A stretch of 6,580 nucleotides of DNA. Origin: Clostridia bacterium. Its GTDB lineage: Bacteria; Bacillota; Clostridia; UBA1381. Below the pieces are notes generated by a model that worked only from the letters and a program-made list of their open reading frames with translations, made no database searches and was not told the origin of the DNA. The position numbers and the translations under genes are program-made. Positions 1 through 4,773 of the stretch are shown here, one piece after another; within the stretch, counting starts at the first letter, position 1; the number at the start of each line of letters is the position of its first letter. Location of the stretch: NCBI GenBank assembly GCA_008668455.1, contig RQCD01000201.1, forward strand, positions 1 to 6,580, given 5' to 3'.

Positions 1-948
1 CTGATCAATGCAGTAATAATCCGAACCGCCGTGTCCGAAGGCTTCCACCTTTTCCGGATCGTAGCTGACCGGCTCATAGCATTCCAAATGCTCATCCTGG
101 TATTCTCCGGAGTATTTGTCTGCGTTCACATAGATTTTATGCACGTCGCCGCATTTTGCGTCCTCTCTTGCGCTTTCCATCCGCCCCTTTGAGCCGTAGA
201 CGGTATACCAGATGGAATTTTTGTAAAGCCAGCCATGGATGCTCTTGATGATACCGCCGTTTTCCAAGGTAATCATTTCAATGCCGAACAATCCGGATTT
301 TGCACCGACGCGGAGCTTTCTTTCATTTTTCAGGCTTTCAAAGCCGACAACCGAAACCGGGCGCAGACCGGTCATATGAATGATCGGACCGATGGAGTGG
401 GTGCAGTAGAAGTTAATATACATATCGTTGCGCCAATGGTCGCGCTCGCCATAGGTAACCGACGGCCAGAACGGCTCGCCGTTGTGGATGTATTCGCCCT
501 CGCCATACTCAAATTCTCCGATTTTTCCCTCGCGGTACAGACGGCGCATCTCATAGACAGCCGGCATATAGCAGTAGTTTTCGCCGTAGGCATATATCCT
601 GCCGGATTTTTCAATTGCCTCGATCAGCTCCACTGCCTCCTTCATCGTCTGGCACGGGAGCACCTCGGAAAAGACATGCAGTCCGCGCTCAAGACAGCGG
701 ATGGCAAAGGGTGCATGCTCTGTGGCATAGTTTGCAAGCACAACTGCGTCCATGTCATGCCTGATAAAGTCCTCAAAATCATGATAATAGGTAATCCGGT
801 CATCCTTTAGGTTTTCTTTTTGAATTTCCAGCGCCTCCTCCCATTTGTCGCAGATGGCAACCACCTCTGCACAGTCGGACACTTCGCAGTAGGAGATCAT
901 GCTTGTTCCGCGGTATGCGCCAAAAACACCGATTCTGATCTTTTTCAT
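1..948 (-). CDS. Gfo/Idh/MocA-family NAD(P)-dependent oxidoreductase, C-terminus cut off by window edge
   Basis: The frame is open from ATG at 948 to base 1 (316 codons, no stop in the window), so the C-terminus is missing. The N-terminus KKIRIGVFGAYRGTS is a Rossmann dinucleotide-binding start (G7, G10). DAVVLANYATEHAPFAIRCL (residues 67-86) matches the family's second conserved stretch, and INFYCTHSIGP with H184 matches the C-terminal alpha/beta-domain active-site region. These enzymes oxidise or reduce hydroxyl groups of sugars, polyols or sugar derivatives in the cytoplasm; the substrate cannot be read here. Where most members have Glu-Lys-Pro, this one reads S-E-V-L-P-C (94-99), so the usual lysine is absent. 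ATG at 948 is preferred over the in-frame ATG at 954 because GAGGA (955-959) is 6 nt upstream of 948 but abuts 954. It is divergent from the AraC-type gene, the likely regulator. Family confidence is high; substrate is unknown. Confidence 0.93.
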   Translation of the reverse strand, partial: MKKIRIGVFGAYRGTSMISYCEVSDCAEVVAICDKWEEALEIQKENLKDDRITYYHDFEDFIRHDMDAVVLANYATEHAPFAIRCLERGLHVFSEVLPCQTMKEAVELIEAIEKSGRIYAYGENYCYMPAVYEMRRLYREGKIGEFEYGEGEYIHNGEPFWPSVTYGERDHWRNDMYINFYCTHSIGPIIHMTGLRPVSVVGFESLKNERKLRVGAKSGLFGIEMITLENGGIIKSIHGWLYKNSIWYTVYGSKGRMESAREDAKCGDVHKIYVNADKYSGEYQDEHLECYEPVSYDPEKVEAFGHGGSDYYCIDQ

Positions 949-972
949 ATGCATTCCTCACTTTCTGACTTC

Positions 973-1001
973 ATCATATCAAAGAAAAACCTTTTTGTAA
1001 A
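973..1001 (-). promoter_or_regulatory. Sigma-A promoter of the oxidoreductase gene
   Basis: Read on the minus strand: -35 TTTACA (1001-996), 17-bp spacer, -10 TATGAT (978-973) preceded by TG one base upstream (extended -10). The predicted start is near 966, giving a leader of about 18 nt with GAGGA at 955-959. Spacing and sequence are near consensus. Confidence 0.7.
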
Positions 1002-1008
1002 TGTAAAA

Positions 1009-1019
1009 ATAACAGTTAT
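1009..1019. promoter_or_regulatory. Possible operator palindrome in the divergent intergenic region
   Basis: ATAAC-A-GTTAT is a perfect 5+1+5 inverted repeat near the centre of the intergenic region, about 48 bp upstream of the predicted oxidoreductase start. A separate direct repeat TCAAAGA occurs at 979-985 and 1031-1037, 52 bp apart (about five helical turns). Either could be a site for the divergent AraC-type regulator. AraC-family proteins more often use direct repeats, and such short matches in AT-rich DNA can arise by chance. Confidence 0.25.
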
Positions 1020-1043
1020 ATATGGAAAAATCAAAGATTTATC

Positions 1044-1072
1044 TTGTATTTTACTTTCATTTGTGTTATGAT
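1044..1072 (+). promoter_or_regulatory. Sigma-A promoter of the AraC-family regulator
   Basis: -35 TTGTAT (1044-1049), 17-bp spacer, -10 TATGAT (1067-1072) with an extended TG (1064-1065). The predicted start is near 1079, so the leader is only about 15 nt and begins at the ribosome binding site AGGAGGG (1080-1086). It has the same -10 and spacing as the divergent oxidoreductase promoter. Confidence 0.6.
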
Positions 1073-1093
1073 GGATTTTAGGAGGGATGCGGA

Positions 1094-1900
1094 ATGTCTG
1101 AGAGGAATATTTGTAAATATGTATCGTTTGAGCCTGCGCCGGATGTGATCAATACAATTCATTTTGTGCTGGAAACAGAACCGCAGAATGCGGACGGCTT
1201 TCGGATTGACGCGCTTTATAAGGCACACTGCGTAACGGCAGGAGAGGGGTTTTTGCATACTACCGCAGGAAAGCTTCCGCTTGCGCCGGGGGATGTTTTT
1301 TTCACGTTTCCCTCCGTTCCGTATGCCATTGAGTCGGGAGAGGGATTTCAGTATTTTTATATCAGCTATTTAGGCGTGCGCGCATATATGCTGTCAGACC
1401 GGATCGGGATTTGTGCCGGGCATTCGTATTTTCCGGGCTGTCCGGAAATTCTGGAAATCTGGAAGCAGTTTTTCTTTTTAGCAGATGAAAAAAATCTGGA
1501 TATGATTTCGGAAAGCACGCTTTTGTATACGCTCTCGGTGATTGAAAAAAGAACGGCGGCAGAGAAAACAAAGGATCAGGAGAGCATCGTTCCGAAGATT
1601 AAGAAAATGATTGACGACGAGCTGCAAAATCCGGCGCTGTCGCTGGAGCTTTTGAGCCGGGAATGCGCATATCATAAAAATTATATTTCCTCGGTTTTTA
1701 AGCGCGATATGCATATGACTGTCCGGCGGTATATCAACACCGTCCGGATTCAGAATGCCTGTTCTCTGATGGAAAAGAACGTGACCTGTATAAAGGATAT
1801 TTCCGCTCTGTGCGGCTTTTCCGATCCGCTGTATTTTTCTAAGGTGTTTAAAAGATTGGTTGGAGTTTCTCCAAAGGAGTTTTTGAAGGGACTGCAATAA
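1094..1900 (+). CDS. AraC/XylS-family transcriptional regulator
   Basis: 268 residues, a usual length for the family. The N-terminal half (about 10-150) is the cupin-like effector-binding domain: the stretch GEGFLHTTAGKLPLAPGDVF (50-69) is the typical AraC-binding beta-barrel signature. The C-terminus carries two helix-turn-helix units: the first about 183-204 (LSLELLSRECAYHKNYISSV), the second about 232-253, followed by the family signature ending in GVSPKEF (257-263). It binds DNA in the cytoplasm and probably responds to a sugar or related metabolite. The start is ATG at 1094 with AGGAGGG 7 nt upstream. It is divergent from the Gfo/Idh/MocA oxidoreductase, the usual arrangement for a local activator. 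A strong terminator follows 5 nt after the stop, so it is monocistronic. The effector is unknown. Confidence 0.95.
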   Translation: MSERNICKYVSFEPAPDVINTIHFVLETEPQNADGFRIDALYKAHCVTAGEGFLHTTAGKLPLAPGDVFFTFPSVPYAIESGEGFQYFYISYLGVRAYMLSDRIGICAGHSYFPGCPEILEIWKQFFFLADEKNLDMISESTLLYTLSVIEKRTAAEKTKDQESIVPKIKKMIDDELQNPALSLELLSRECAYHKNYISSVFKRDMHMTVRRYINTVRIQNACSLMEKNVTCIKDISALCGFSDPLYFSKVFKRLVGVSPKEFLKGLQ

Positions 1901-1905
1901 CGGGA

Positions 1906-1951
1906 GACAATCCCTCAGTCAGCAAAGCTGACTGAGGGATTGTCCTTTTTT
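1906..1951 (+). terminator. Rho-independent terminator of the AraC-family gene
   Basis: A perfect 18-bp stem (1906-1923 pairing with 1927-1944) with a 3-nt AAA loop is followed by CTTTTTT (1945-1951). It begins 5 nt after the stop codon. The last three T of the tract are also the first bases of the 8-bp target duplication of the downstream element. The stem is unusually long and perfect. Confidence 0.92.
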
Positions 1952-1956
1952 GCATA
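1949..1956. repeat. Target-site duplication, left copy (TTTGCATA)
   Basis: The 8 bases directly outside the left terminal inverted repeat are TTTGCATA. The same 8 bases lie directly outside the right repeat (3729-3736). An exact copy at both borders is the footprint of transposition. Confidence 0.85.
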
Positions 1957-1979
1957 GTCTCTGTCCTATATGAGTATTG
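1957..1979 (+). repeat. Left terminal inverted repeat of the element
   Basis: It begins GTCTCTGTCCTATAT. The whole 23 bp matches the reverse complement of 3706-3728 except at base 16 (G here, A in the other copy). The similarity fades right after base 23. Confidence 0.87.
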
Positions 1980-2028
1980 GTCTGTATAATTGACATTTTT
2001 ATTCATTTTTGTGAATACACAATGGCAA

Positions 2029-2070
2029 ATGAAAAGGAGCGAGGTTAGAATATACCTTGCTCCTTTTCAT
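2029..2070 (-). terminator. Long hairpin downstream of the zinc-ribbon gene, probable terminator
   Basis: ATGAAAAGGAGC (2029-2040) pairs perfectly with GCTCCTTTTCAT (2059-2070) over 12 bp, and an inner AGGT/ACCT adds four pairs after one mismatch. On the minus strand it lies about 75 bp past the zinc-ribbon stop. The T-rich part is inside the 3' arm (CCTTTTCATTTG) rather than a clean tract, so termination could work from either side but is not textbook. It would also insulate the element from outside transcription. Confidence 0.5.
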
Positions 2071-2143
2071 ATAATATGTGCTGTTTTGTTCAACAAATTG
2101 GAATTTGTCAATCAATACTTGGAATTTCAAAATATTTTCGCAA

Positions 2144-3238
2144 TTATTTGTAGTTTAATGCAGAAACGTCAATTCTGCAAGAGTTCTTTCCATAGGACAG
2201 CTCTTTGGTCGGTACATAAGTAATAGTAACACTGTCGCCAAGACTATACCCCTCAATCAAGACATCTTTGTTATCAAACTCTGCGAGTGCGGTGTCAATC
2301 ATTTCGTCTGTGATTGACGGGTCAAGGATTTTGACCGCCTCTCTAAACACTTCATACATAGTTTGTTTGTCGCTTGCCTCTTGACCGCCGTTGATTGTCA
2401 AGCAAAATGCTGCTGTACCAGCACCATTAGCATTTATCATTTCAAGGTATCTGCCGTTTGCATAACCAAAATACTTTGTCCTAATATTGCCTTTGGAAAC
2501 GTCGGTTATTTCAAATGTAGAGATGCTATTAAACTCGGTAATAAATCTGTTAACCACCGCATCTTCGGCATAGACAATAGGAGTGGTTTCGGTGCTGGAT
2601 GTATCAGTTGTATTATCCTCTGTATTATTAACCGTGCTGTCGGTTGTGGTGTCAGTTGTTTGCGTTCCTTGCACACTTTCGTTATAGGACAGGGGTGTGT
2701 CTGTTTGAGGCACATCGGTTTCGCTGTTGCCAGACATACCAATGACAAAGAACAGAACCCAAGCAACGGCGATAATTCCATATTTAACCGCAGGTTTCAT
2801 ATCCTTATTTCTCAATAGCAATATAGTGAGAGGAAGTGGGAAAATGCAAATCCAACCAAGAACCCACAACCATGTCTTTTTACCAGAACCCTTGTTAGTT
2901 GTATTGGGGTTCCAAGTATACCCACAGTTATGACAAACACCAACTGTTCTGTATGCAGACTGACTAACTGACTGACCTTGTCTGCCAGGAACAATATAGT
3001 TCTTGCGGGAACGAGATTGTGTTGCAGTTCCTACTCGCTCTCTCTTAAAGGTAATTTTGGAATTGCCACACTTGGGGCATTTACCAAAATTGTTGTCAAC
3101 CTCAATATGCTCCTGAGGAGTGACACCACCATAGTAGTTATTTGTGATATTCACGGTGGATTTCTCTTGTGGTATTTCGCTTCCACAATACTCGCAAAAC
3201 TTGCCTTGTGTCTCCGCTCCACAACTTGGACACTTCAT
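2144..3238 (-). CDS. Zinc-ribbon membrane protein, passenger gene of the element
   Basis: 364 residues, function not recognised. Seen in order: a zinc ribbon with C3-x2-C6 and C15-x2-C18; a second with C54-x2-C57 and C102-x2-C105, the two pairs separated by a basic S/R/Q-rich stretch; two hydrophobic helices at about 122-143 and 151-167; a low-complexity linker rich in T, S, D and N (about 170-222); and a soluble C-terminal domain (about 223-364). With no signal peptide, the ribbons are probably cytoplasmic; a two-helix hairpin would then put the C-terminal domain back inside, though the T/N/S linker looks like an exposed tether. An in-frame TTG at 3256 gives six more residues, but its codons are the ribosome binding site GGAGGAGG (3247-3254), placed 8 nt before ATG 3238, so 3238 is the start. 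It is the only intact gene in the element. Similar zinc-ribbon membrane proteins are common in Firmicutes, mostly uncharacterised. Confidence 0.88.
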   Translation of the reverse strand: MKCPSCGAETQGKFCEYCGSEIPQEKSTVNITNNYYGGVTPQEHIEVDNNFGKCPKCGNSKITFKRERVGTATQSRSRKNYIVPGRQGQSVSQSAYRTVGVCHNCGYTWNPNTTNKGSGKKTWLWVLGWICIFPLPLTILLLRNKDMKPAVKYGIIAVAWVLFFVIGMSGNSETDVPQTDTPLSYNESVQGTQTTDTTTDSTVNNTEDNTTDTSSTETTPIVYAEDAVVNRFITEFNSISTFEITDVSKGNIRTKYFGYANGRYLEMINANGAGTAAFCLTINGGQEASDKQTMYEVFREAVKILDPSITDEMIDTALAEFDNKDVLIEGYSLGDSVTITYVPTKELSYGKNSCRIDVSALNYK

Positions 3239-3327
3239 ATGTAAAACCTCCTCCAAATTTTTATTTGTCTAACTCTTTTTTTGCTGTATATACGGGAAAA
3301 TAGTAAAAATCTCCTAACTATGATTAT

Positions 3328-3356
3328 ATTATAGCATAATTTTACTGATTTGTCAC
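3328..3356 (-). promoter_or_regulatory. Promoter of the zinc-ribbon gene
   Basis: Read on the minus strand: -35 GTGACA (3356-3351, 5/6 to consensus), 17-bp spacer, -10 TATAAT (3333-3328) preceded by TGC (extended -10). The predicted start is near 3321 and the leader is about 83 nt. An overlapping second TATAAT lies at 3328-3323. The passenger gene therefore has its own promoter within the element. Confidence 0.72.
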
Positions 3357-3383
3357 GTTGTAGAGATAAAATTTACAATTTTG

Positions 3384-3597
3384 TTAGTTTAATATACCTT
3401 TTAAGTCAAAGGATAGAGGCTTATCTTTGAACTTGTTAAGTGGTATCTTTTTAGCCTGATTGGATAACAGAGTGATTATGTCATAGGCTTGTTCAAGGTA
3501 AGATTTATGCTTATTCTTCTCAATCCAATAGAACAGAGCTAAGTAATAATCAAGGAACTTGGAAGATATCGTTGAAATTAGAATTAAAACTTAACAT
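3384..3597 (-). pseudogene. Short broken reading frame, possibly the remnant of a larger gene of the element
   Basis: ATG at 3597 has GGGGGGAG (3605-3612) 7 nt upstream and encodes MLSFNSNFNDIFQVP before TGA at 3550-3552. One base over, the frame continues from D at 3551 (DYYLALFYWIEKNKHKSYLE, then 35 more residues ending KGILN) to TAA at 3384-3386. A single +1 shift at CCT-TGA joins the parts into about 70 residues of helical, lysine-rich protein. The second frame is open upstream to a TAA close to the ATG, so it has no start of its own. I do not recognise the family. The well-placed ribosome binding site, the structured leader and the position at one end suggest the start and end of a gene lost by internal deletion, perhaps the transposase. 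A small real protein disrupted by one indel is the alternative. Confidence 0.5.
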
Positions 3598-3651
3598 AAA
3601 ATTACTCCCCCCACAAAATGTATTTGTAAGGGAATATAATTTTTTATGTTA
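3592..3651 (-). promoter_or_regulatory. Leader hairpin sequestering ribosome binding site and start codon of the broken frame
   Basis: TAACATAAAA (3592-3601) and TTTTATGTTA (3642-3651) are perfect 10-bp arms. Further in, TTA/TAA and a bulged stretch with wobble pairs let CCC of the 5' arm meet the G-run of the Shine-Dalgarno (3607-3612). The ATG at 3597-3595 lies inside the 3' arm. The RNA from the minus strand would thus fold with the initiation region paired. Such occlusion is known for transposase mRNAs, for example IS200. Confidence 0.55.
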
Positions 3652-3679
3652 GGTACAGTTCTATTTATGCATAATTATC

Positions 3680-3708
3680 TTTAAAATTGTATATTTTTTG
3701 TTTATCAA
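3680..3708 (-). promoter_or_regulatory. Weak candidate promoter reaching into the right terminal repeat
   Basis: Read on the minus strand: -35 TTGATA (3708-3703, 5/6), 17-bp spacer, -10 TTTAAA (3685-3680, 4/6). The -35 overlaps the inner end of the terminal repeat, an arrangement seen for transposase promoters of insertion sequences. It would drive the leader hairpin and the broken frame. The -10 is poor and the DNA is AT-rich, so this is tentative. Confidence 0.3.
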
Positions 3709-3728
3709 TACTTATATAGGACAGAGAC
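3706..3728 (-). repeat. Right terminal inverted repeat of the element
   Basis: Its reverse complement begins GTCTCTGTCCTATAT and matches the left repeat (1957-1979) at 22 of 23 bases. It marks the right border of the element. Confidence 0.87.
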
Positions 3729-3736
3729 TTTGCATA
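3729..3736. repeat. Target-site duplication, right copy (TTTGCATA)
   Basis: An exact 8-bp copy of 1949-1956 lies directly outside the right terminal repeat. Removing one copy and the element restores a continuous T-tract followed by GCATAAAAGTGACC, joining the two converging terminators. Confidence 0.85.
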
Positions 3737-3741
3737 AAAGT

Positions 3742-3774
3742 GACCGCCACACCTTACGAGTCGGCGCAGCGGTC
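3742..3774 (-). terminator. Terminator-like hairpin at the end of the synthetase-amidohydrolase operon
   Basis: On the minus strand GACCGCTGCGCC (3774-3763) pairs with GGTGTGGCGGTC (3753-3742) over 12 bp including three G-U pairs, with a 9-nt loop, followed by ACTTTTATG. It lies 22 nt past the stop of the small cysteine protein. The T-run is short (four), so termination strength is uncertain, but position and GC-rich stem fit. Confidence 0.6.
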
Positions 3775-3796
3775 TATGGGGGAAAATAAGACGTTA

Positions 3797-3973
3797 TCAA
3801 ATTTGTTTGCGGACAACGGTATATTCATCGCCCTGCCGGAAATAGGGACAGGATTGAAATGTGCCTTGTACAAAACGGCGCATTTCGTCCTCATCTAAAT
3901 CCATAGCGCAGGTGTAGTATTCCATGTCCTCGTCATAGGTATAATTTACACAGTATTCGCAATTTATCTGCAT
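3797..3973 (-). CDS. Small cysteine-containing acidic protein (resembles DUF6472-type proteins)
   Basis: 58 residues, too short for many gene callers. It begins MQINCEYCVNYTYDEDMEYY and ends DEYTVVRKQI. Four cysteines (C5, C8, C22, C42) could form a small metal site. The pattern C-E-x-C-x-N-Y-x-Y-D-E-D near the start, L-D-E-D-E-M-x-R-F in the middle, and S-C-P-Y-F then D-E-Y-x-V-V-R-K-Q at the end matches, from memory, a family of tiny Clostridia proteins annotated DUF6472; I cannot verify the number. The start is ATG at 3973, overlapping the last 10 nt of the amidohydrolase gene, with AGGAGG (3981-3986) 7 nt upstream inside that gene. Such overlap indicates translational coupling. Function is unknown; it is last in the operon. 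Confidence 0.85.
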   Translation of the reverse strand: MQINCEYCVNYTYDEDMEYYTCAMDLDEDEMRRFVQGTFQSCPYFRQGDEYTVVRKQI

Positions 3974-4773
3974 CCTGCATCCTCCTGAACCTGACGGTAG
4001 AATGCGGCAAAATTATTGCCCAAAATGTCCTCTGTCAGCTTTTCTCCGAGATTTAAGGCTTTGATCGTGTCTATCTCCTCCTTCGGATCCCACATCGGAA
4101 AATCCGAACCGAAGAAAAGATGAGACGGATCTACCTGCTTCAATGCTTTTTGCATAATGTCCGTGCCGATAAAGGGGAACGTACTGCTTGTGTCAAAATA
4201 CACGTTCGGAAGATTTAAGATGTGCAGGGATTTATCCCATTCACTCCATCCGCCGAAGTGTGCGGCGATAATTTTCAGCTTTGGAAAACGCTTTGCCACA
4301 TCCGCCACCTTATCCGGATTGGAAAAGGAGTAGCGGTGGTCGCCGCTGTGCGTCAGAAGAAACATATGCTCCTCTGCCAGAAATCCGTAAAAGTCCATCA
4401 TTCTTTCATCGTTAATTGCAAAATGCTGAAAATCCGGATGCAGCTTAATGCCGCAGATGCCATGTGCTTTGAGCCAGTGCATTTCTTCCCGGAAATTTTC
4501 ATAATCCGGGTGCATCGTCCCAAGCCCGATCAGTTTTTCCGGATGCTTTTCGCATTCGCCATAAATAAAACGGTTGATGCTTTCCACCTGCTTTGCGGTA
4601 GTCGCAGTGGAAAATACCAGGAATTTGTCCACGGCGTCCCCGGAGGATAGGAGATCCTCGGTTCTTCCGCCGTGTGTCATGGTATCCATTTCGTAAAAGT
4701 GTCCGATTGACGCCACTGCTTTTCCCGCAATTTTGTCCGGAAAGATGTGTGCGTGTGCGTCAATTATTTTCAT
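3964..4773 (-). CDS. Amidohydrolase-2 superfamily metal-dependent hydrolase (TIM barrel)
   Basis: 269 residues, a usual length for this family (ACMSD/amidohydrolase-2 group, which includes hydrolases and decarboxylases). The metal-binding set is complete: H7-x-H9 in IDAHAHIF, K110/H112 in GIKLHPDFQ, H142 in LTHSGDH, H172 in AAHFGG, and D224 in FFGSDFPMWDP. The protein is cytoplasmic, with no signal peptide. The substrate cannot be read; members act on carboxylated or amide ring compounds, and many in Clostridia are annotated only as amidohydrolases. The ATG at 4773 lies inside the end of the synthetase gene (14-bp overlap), so the two are co-transcribed and probably coupled. Cotranscription with an acyl-CoA synthetase suggests handling of an organic acid, as inference only. 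Confidence 0.92.
   Translation of the reverse strand: MKIIDAHAHIFPDKIAGKAVASIGHFYEMDTMTHGGRTEDLLSSGDAVDKFLVFSTATTAKQVESINRFIYGECEKHPEKLIGLGTMHPDYENFREEMHWLKAHGICGIKLHPDFQHFAINDERMMDFYGFLAEEHMFLLTHSGDHRYSFSNPDKVADVAKRFPKLKIIAAHFGGWSEWDKSLHILNLPNVYFDTSSTFPFIGTDIMQKALKQVDPSHLFFGSDFPMWDPKEEIDTIKALNLGEKLTEDILGNNFAAFYRQVQEDAGCR

Larger units (their letters stand above)
1957..3728. mobile_element. 1,772-bp transposon-like element without a recognisable transposase
   Basis: The element is defined by 23-bp terminal inverted repeats (1957-1979 and 3706-3728, 22/23 identical) and an exact 8-bp flanking duplication. It is clearly richer in A+T than the genes on either side. Contents from left to right: a long hairpin (2029-2070), a zinc-ribbon membrane protein gene on the minus strand (2144-3238) with its promoter, a broken short reading frame (3384-3597) with a structured leader, and a possible promoter reaching into the right repeat. 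No frame in it looks like a DDE, HUH or serine/tyrosine recombinase. Eight-base duplications are known for several DDE families (for example IS256, IS66, IS1595 and ISL3), but the ends do not let me name one. I infer a non-autonomous element mobilised in trans. Confidence 0.82.

Noticed and set aside
235..810. Plus-strand 191-codon open frame
   Set aside because: It is the antisense shadow of the oxidoreductase, whose minus-strand frame gives clear family motifs; there is no ribosome binding site or recognisable protein.
1478..1897. Minus-strand 139-codon open frame opposite the AraC-family gene
   Set aside because: Shadow of the regulator's DNA-binding domain; no ribosome binding site and no protein-like features.
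1990..2019. TTGACA at 1990-1995 as a plus-strand promoter inside the left end of the element
   Set aside because: The best -10 at 17-18 bp matches only 2-3 of 6 bases, and the following ATG gives eight codons before a stop.
3239..3256. TTG at 3256 as start of the zinc-ribbon gene
   Set aside because: The extra codons are the Shine-Dalgarno GGAGGAGG itself; ATG 3238 is correctly spaced behind it.
2111..3713. Repeat TCAATACTT at 2111-2119 and 3705-3713 as extra element-end copies
   Set aside because: Only 9 bp in AT-rich DNA; the match does not extend to the rest of the terminal repeat, so chance is likely.
3698..3898. Plus-strand 66-codon frame across the right end of the element
   Set aside because: It crosses the insertion border and runs antisense to the terminator hairpin and small cysteine gene; no ribosome binding site.
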